In this document: positions 60,701 to 64,000 of the stretch, piece by piece | Numbering within the stretch: the first letter of the stretch is position 1 | Layout: the number at the start of each line of letters is the position of its first letter | Assembly: GCA_035578155.1 (NCBI GenBank) | Contig: JAPWDM010000008.1 | Span: 33,130,280-33,194,279 of the forward strand | Source: Brachynemurus nebulosus | Lineage: Eukaryota; Arthropoda; Insecta; Neuroptera; Myrmeleontidae | Direction of reading: 5' to 3' | DNA: 64,000 nt | Notes under the pieces: model-generated | Told to the model about the DNA's origin: nothing | Seen by the model: only the letters and a program-made list of their open reading frames with translations | Database searches by the model: none | Made by a program: the position numbers and the translations under genes

Positions 60701-61212
60701 TTGAAAGACTCTGGGTTGACGTATATAAAGAAGTGTGTGATTCAGTACATACTGAATTATATTCCATGGAAGATGAAGGGATTTTAGATATTGAAAATAC
60801 AACACATCGTTTCTGTGTTCAGTATGTTTACATTATTGCTATTAACAGAAAATTATTACAGTTTCAATCAGCCTGGAATCTTCACAATTTAAGAACAGAA
60901 AATAATAAAACTCCACGTCAATTATGGTTGGAAGGAATTTTAGTTAATTATCACTCGACATCCACTGCTGTAAATTATATACAAAATGTAAACATGCCTT
61001 TGCATAATCAACTGTCTGAATCTTTGTTGGCGTTAGGCGTCGATCCATCCCTTCCTGTTTTAAATAATGATAATAATGATACTGCTTCATCTTTTTCGGT
61101 AGACATGGAATTAACGGAACCTCAAAAAATACAATTAAACAATATTGTAAATTCCGATGACAAATCGGATAAAGAAAAGTATATTTCTTGTGTAAATTTA
61201 TTAAGTTCTTAA
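57746..61212 (+). CDS. Spliced transposase-like protein with HTH and rve/IS3-type DDE integrase core
   Basis: Coding exons I can follow: 57746 to about 58014-58024; about 59043 (or 59047) to 59275; 60190-60374; 60450-61212 (stop TAA). Three junctions fit GT..AG: ACG|GTATGG to TTGCAG|ATG (phase 0), and CCCG|GTAAAT to TTTAACAG|ATGG, which restores Arg-Trp. The second exon has an HTH-like segment ([19 protein letters not shown]). The third ends in the first catalytic Asp, WHMDAH (60352). The last carries DGYSR, the second Asp in RSDHGYEN (60598) and Glu in NQRIERLW (60703), with 34 residues between them. These motifs are typical of retroviral/IS3-type integrase folds, and similar multicopy 'integrase core domain' proteins are known in fish and invertebrates; IS3EU is a possible superfamily. 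The join between the first and second coding exons is unresolved: the phases do not match simply, and an alternative start exon at 58909-58968 is possible. The frame is otherwise intact. It could be a young transposon gene or a domesticated one. Confidence 0.82.
58095..58503. mobile_element. PIF/Harbinger-like MITE inside an integrase-gene intron
   Basis: Inverted ends AGCGGGCCATTCACGTTAGA match over about 20 bp and are flanked on both sides by TTA (58092-58094 and 58504-58506). A 3-bp TWA duplication with GGGCC-type ends is the PIF/Harbinger pattern. The 409-bp interior is GC-rich, has many CGNACGAACCG-type inverted motifs and no coding frame. It lies between the first and second traceable coding exons of the integrase-domain gene. 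Confidence 0.75.
59401..59870. mobile_element. 470-bp foldback MITE (GATGGCGCTGTAACTGT ends) inside an integrase-gene intron
   Basis: The left arm from 59401 and the right arm ending at 59870 are inverted copies over roughly 130 bp each, with ends GATGGCGCTGTAACTGT and its complement. TA flanks both sides (59399-59400, 59871-59872), which fits a Tc1/mariner-type insertion. TAGATGGCGC ends are common in insect genomes. It occupies half of the 914-bp intron 59276-60189 and leaves the splice sites untouched. Confidence 0.75.
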
Positions 61213-61247
61213 TATAACATCAATAGATACTTTTTATAGTTAGGCTC

Positions 61248-61370
61248 GTGGTTTAACCCAAGAATGAAAGGTATCTATATGTATAAATTTTGTAAGTCAC
61301 AATTAATACACCAAAATTTAATTTCTATGTAATAATATCTACTGCTTATCTTTCATTTCTGGGTTGGGTC
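61248..61370. repeat. Short inverted repeat in the 3' untranslated region
   Basis: GGTTTAACCCAAGAATGAAAG near 61252 is the approximate inverse of CTTTCATTTCTGGGTTGGG near 61348-61366. The arms are about 25 bp around a loop of about 70 bp. It could be a very short MITE or a 3'-UTR hairpin. No duplication flanks are clear. Confidence 0.5.
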
Positions 61371-62517
61371 CTAACGCTTTGACCGGCCACTCCACGTATA
61401 CGTGCCTGTGCAACAACTATCGTAGTAAAAATTACATTATTAGTAATAAATTAGCAAGCAAACTATGTGTGACTAGCAAAGGAACTACAAAGAGAAAGTT
61501 AAAAAAAAAAATTGAAATTTCGCCAGTATGTAGAGGTGACTACCTAATAACAAAAAAAAAACTGCGAAATTTTGTTTATATATACTATGCAAATTCCTAA
61601 CTATCACATTATTTTTGTGCTCACAAATTTTTAAGAGGTGAAAGCACCCCTTTAAATGTGTACTATTGTAATGTAATCATTGTATTTTCAAATGTATTCT
61701 TGTATGTATAATGTGTCTTTTATCATATTGAAAACCTATTCTATGTAATTTTTATAATTTCCTAAATAAAATATAGATAATAAATACAAAGTATTATTTT
61801 ATTTTATTCCCGAATCATAAGCATTTGAATAAATATGAAAATTTTACAAGTCCTTTTTTATAATTTACTATTACATATCTATATTATTTTAGTGTGTAAC
61901 CAAAAGAATGTAGATCATTTTATTGTTATTTTCTAATTATCGTAATTTGTAGTATAAATAAGTATAAATAGGATCAGATAATATTTTGTAATATTGTAAT
62001 CAATGCAATAACCTTGGTATACGTAGTAACGTTTTCAAATAATTATTGTCAAAATAATAAAATAAAATGAAACTTTTTTGAGAAAAAACTGCAAAATTTT
62101 GAAAAAGTGGTAGTCGTTTTATTTTCAAAATACGTACGTATATAAATTATGTCCTGGATATAACGCATTGTCTGATACTTGTTATAATATGATAGTGTTT
62201 ATTGGTCCTATAGACAACACAATATTTTCTAAATAAAAATGAAAAGGAAAGTTATTTTTGTTATTAATTGAATTAACAACAAAATAGTATAATTATCCAT
62301 CATTTTATTTAAAGATGTTTCAATTTATACAAAAAAATTATAATTAAGTCCTGGTTCTAAAACCAAATTTTTTTAGACATGCACTATTAAAAAAAATTAT
62401 TTAAAAAAAAAAAGTGGACCATACTGTCCAAGTCTGAAATGCCAACAACAGAAATCTAACACCCTTAAGAAATACTAAAAACTAATTTTAAAAATAAAAT
62501 TACATCTGGAAGCAAGA
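61371..62517. other. 3' flank of the integrase-domain gene, no further gene
   Basis: A basic 78-codon frame at 61364 starts with TTG and is AT/Lys-driven, so not called. Poly(A) signals are listed separately. The remainder is AT-rich. Confidence 0.5.
61765..61784 (+). promoter_or_regulatory. Poly(A) signals of the integrase-domain gene
   Basis: Two AATAAA hexamers (61765-61770 and 61779-61784) lie about 550 bp after the stop codon, followed by a T-rich stretch. They are the first convincing clustered signals after the gene. In DNA this AT-rich AATAAA is common, so this is a position-based inference. Confidence 0.4.
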
Positions 62518-62519
62518 TA

Positions 62520-62705
62520 TTGGCGACGCAAAGACTGCGCGAGCGCTCCTGGTTTTTTAATTTAGAAGCTGTATCAAGTTATTATACAAATTATGGGCGG
62601 ATTACTAGATTTTATATTACCAATCAAACGTATATGTATATTTTTACTTGATACTAGTTCTAATTTTATCACCAGAGGCGCGAGTGAGAATCTTTGCGTC
62701 GCCAA
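62520..62705. mobile_element. 186-bp MITE with TTGGCGACGCAAAGA ends
   Basis: TTGGCGACGCAAAGACTG and its inverse (TCTTTGCGTCGCCAA) are flanked by TA (62518-62519, 62706-62707). GCGCGAG and GCGCGAGTGAG sit just inside both ends. Tc1/mariner-type by duplication length. Confidence 0.8.
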
Positions 62706-62892
62706 TAGCTGAAATTATCCAAATTTGGATTGACGTCATTAAACAAATTCATCAAAATTAGAGGTACCAAAACTTTCTTTCTCTTTCTCTTTTCCTTTTT
62801 TTTTATTTTTGTATGAGGTTTTTCATACAATCAATGAAATAAGAAATAAGGAGTGTCGCCATCTGGTGATGTTGAATGAAACTTGAACGTAA

Positions 62893-63034
62893 CTGCTCAT
62901 AGGTATATGTATTTAGGTATTTTTGTACATCAAAATTCATGAAAAAATAACGTTCATGATGATGTTTTTCATCACTAAGTGAAAAAAATCACGAATTTTG
63001 ACGTACAAAAATACCTACATATATCTATGAGCAT
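62893..63034. repeat. 142-bp near-perfect palindrome
   Basis: TGCTCATAGGTATATGTATT and its inverse bound arms of about 65 bp (GTATTTTTGTACATCAAAAT in both). It lies 20 bp before the exon fragment at 63056. No duplication is evident. Confidence 0.75.
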
Positions 63035-63055
63035 CATATTATGTTAAAGTTTCAG

Positions 63056-63141
63056 ACAACTGTGGTGCGACTAATGATTACCATACACATCTAATTCGAA
63101 ACCCATATGGTCGCAAGCTCAAAAGACCTCCAGAAACTGAG
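63056..63141 (+). pseudogene. Extra exon fragment related to the integrase-gene N-terminal exon
   Basis: Bounded by an acceptor (GTTTCAG, AG at 63054-63055) and a donor (GAG|GTGAGA, GT at 63142-63143). In frame it reads ..NCGATNDYHTH..NPYGRKLKRPPETE. The YGRKLKRP segment also occurs, on the opposite strand, at 63272-63298, where it directly follows the copy of the exon starting at 57746. It therefore looks like a third, more diverged copy of the same exon or a short downstream part of it. No partner exon is visible nearby. Confidence 0.5.
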
Positions 63142-63269
63142 GTGAGAGGAACACACATTGTATTATTTCCATAGTTACCAACCAAACCAAGTAATTATGT
63201 TTTTATAAAAGTGAGTGAGTAAACTTCTATTTATTAATATGACAGACAAAGATAAATGCAGATGTAGAT

Positions 63270-63540
63270 AAAAATGGTCTTTTTAGCTTGCGCCCATAAA
63301 AACGGTTTAACTTTGACCGAGGTGCAACGTAACATTTCTGTTCCTTTTGATTTTCGAGTTCAAATAATGCATGAATAGCATATCGCAATTTCTCATAAGT
63401 AGCTAATGAGATGTGCGTGAATATTCTATCCAAATTAGTTTTAGCTTCATTTAAAGAATTAAACTCTATTACTTTAGAATGTTCATATGATCTTACAGAA
63501 GCTGCAACAATTTCACGAATTCTTCGTAAAGTACTAATTA
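63270..63540 (-). pseudogene. Second copy of the integrase-gene N-terminal exon, cut by a mariner element
   Basis: Read on the minus strand from 63540 it gives [20 protein letters not shown].. and later CYVAPRSKLNRFYGRKLKRP. It matches the exon at 57746-58024 with only about eight amino-acid changes over about 85 residues plus a two-residue gap (for example I to V twice, I to T, D to H). The copy therefore looks recent. It lacks the first nine or so codons because mariner sequence begins at the TA at 63541-63542. Beyond the alignable part it keeps GRKLKRP, where the first copy instead reads a stop after RLY. Confidence 0.75.
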
Positions 63541-63542
63541 TA

Positions 63543-64000
63543 CGAGGGTGAATCAAATTTAAACGACCTCTAATTGTAACTTTTTATTAAGTGATTATTT
63601 TATTAAACAAACAGCATATTATTTTTCTGTATACATTACTTTTCTATTAATGCATTTTTGCAATCGAATCGGAAGTTTGTTAATTCCATCACCAAAGAAA
63701 GAAGAAGGACGTGTACATAACCAGTTGTACACTAACTGCTGTACTTTGTTCTATGGCTGTACTTGTCCGTTAGTCTCAAAATGTTATCCTCCCAGCGCGT
63801 TTTTAAGTTGGCCAAACATGTGATAATCACACGGTGAGAGGTCCGGTGGGTGTTCGAGAACAGTCCAATGCATTTTGGTTAATTTTTGTTGGACGTTTTG
63901 AGACTAACGAGTAACGAACAAGTACAGCAGTTCGTGTGCCACTGGTTACGAACACGTCCTTCTTCTTTCTTTGGTAACGGAATAAAGAAACTTCCGATTC
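63543..64000. mobile_element. Inverted-duplicated mariner fragment, truncated by the window end
   Basis: The end CGAGGGTGAATCAAATTT starts right after TA at 63541-63542. Read on the minus strand, 63892 to about 63600 gives a decayed mariner transposase C-terminus: VLEHPPDLSPCDYHMFG (the third Asp of the DD34D triad), LKNALGG, then WLCTRPSSFFGDGINKLPI and LQKCINR, with at least two internal stops. From about 63893 on the plus strand the same C-terminal part appears again (WLRTRPSSFFGNGIKKLPI) and runs to base 64000. The element is thus a foldback of two 3' halves around a loop of about 110 bp. It interrupts the exon copy at 63270-63540. Confidence 0.8.

Noticed and set aside
60494..60805. 103-codon minus frame across the integrase core
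   Set aside because: It is the antisense shadow of the conserved catalytic exon.

Overview
The window looks like a gene-poor, AT-rich (roughly 70% A+T by eye) stretch of an arthropod, probably insect, nuclear genome. Four things point that way: short introns with GT..AG borders, mariner and hAT remnants, long (TA)n/(TG)n microsatellites, and a decayed gene of a repeat-associated protein family (motif DEHGERFHQ) that I know from arthropods. I cannot name the species. I see no recognisable host housekeeping gene, no tRNA or rRNA gene and nothing prokaryotic. Most of the DNA is mobile-element sequence, much of it nested, and several insertions can be read from their target-site duplications.

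Layout. 0.4-1.9 kb: a satellite-like repeat (about 165-178 bp period) split by a hAT-type element. 7.0-7.6 and 19.9-20.9 kb: three copies of an unnamed repeat, each with a short hydrophobic reading frame. 9.0-9.8 and 26.4-27.7 kb: a microsatellite-centred composite repeat. 10.6-15.1 kb: five palindromic non-autonomous elements, one nested in another. 17.7, 49.8 and 54.9 kb: three copies of a hairpin-ended repeat. 19.3-19.9 kb: a 160-bp tandem array. 22.2-23.8 kb: a nested pair of elements. 31.0-32.1 kb: a TTAA-flanked foldback element. 33.7-34.6, 35.2-36.0 and 37.6-38.5 kb: more elements with inverted ends. 41.3-43.2 kb: a degraded transposon carrying the DEHGERFHQ pseudogene. 47.2-48.4 kb: a hAT-like element containing a second hAT-like element, both with perfect 8-bp duplications. 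51.8-53.4 kb: a 1.6-kb element containing a smaller one. 56.1-56.5 kb: the N-terminal part of a mariner transposase.

The one convincing intact gene is at 57.5-61.8 kb (+). It is a spliced gene for a transposase-like protein with a helix-turn-helix segment and a retroviral/IS3-type DDE integrase core, including D, D and E. It has a TATA-like box, a non-coding first exon with a consensus donor, and poly(A) signals; one exon junction is unresolved. Two of its introns carry MITEs. Further parts of its N-terminal exon recur at 63.06-63.14 kb (+) and 63.27-63.54 kb (-). The minus-strand copy is cut at a TA by an inverted-duplicated mariner that runs off the end of the window. That cluster, the split DEHGERFHQ pseudogene and the nested hAT pair are the most informative parts.
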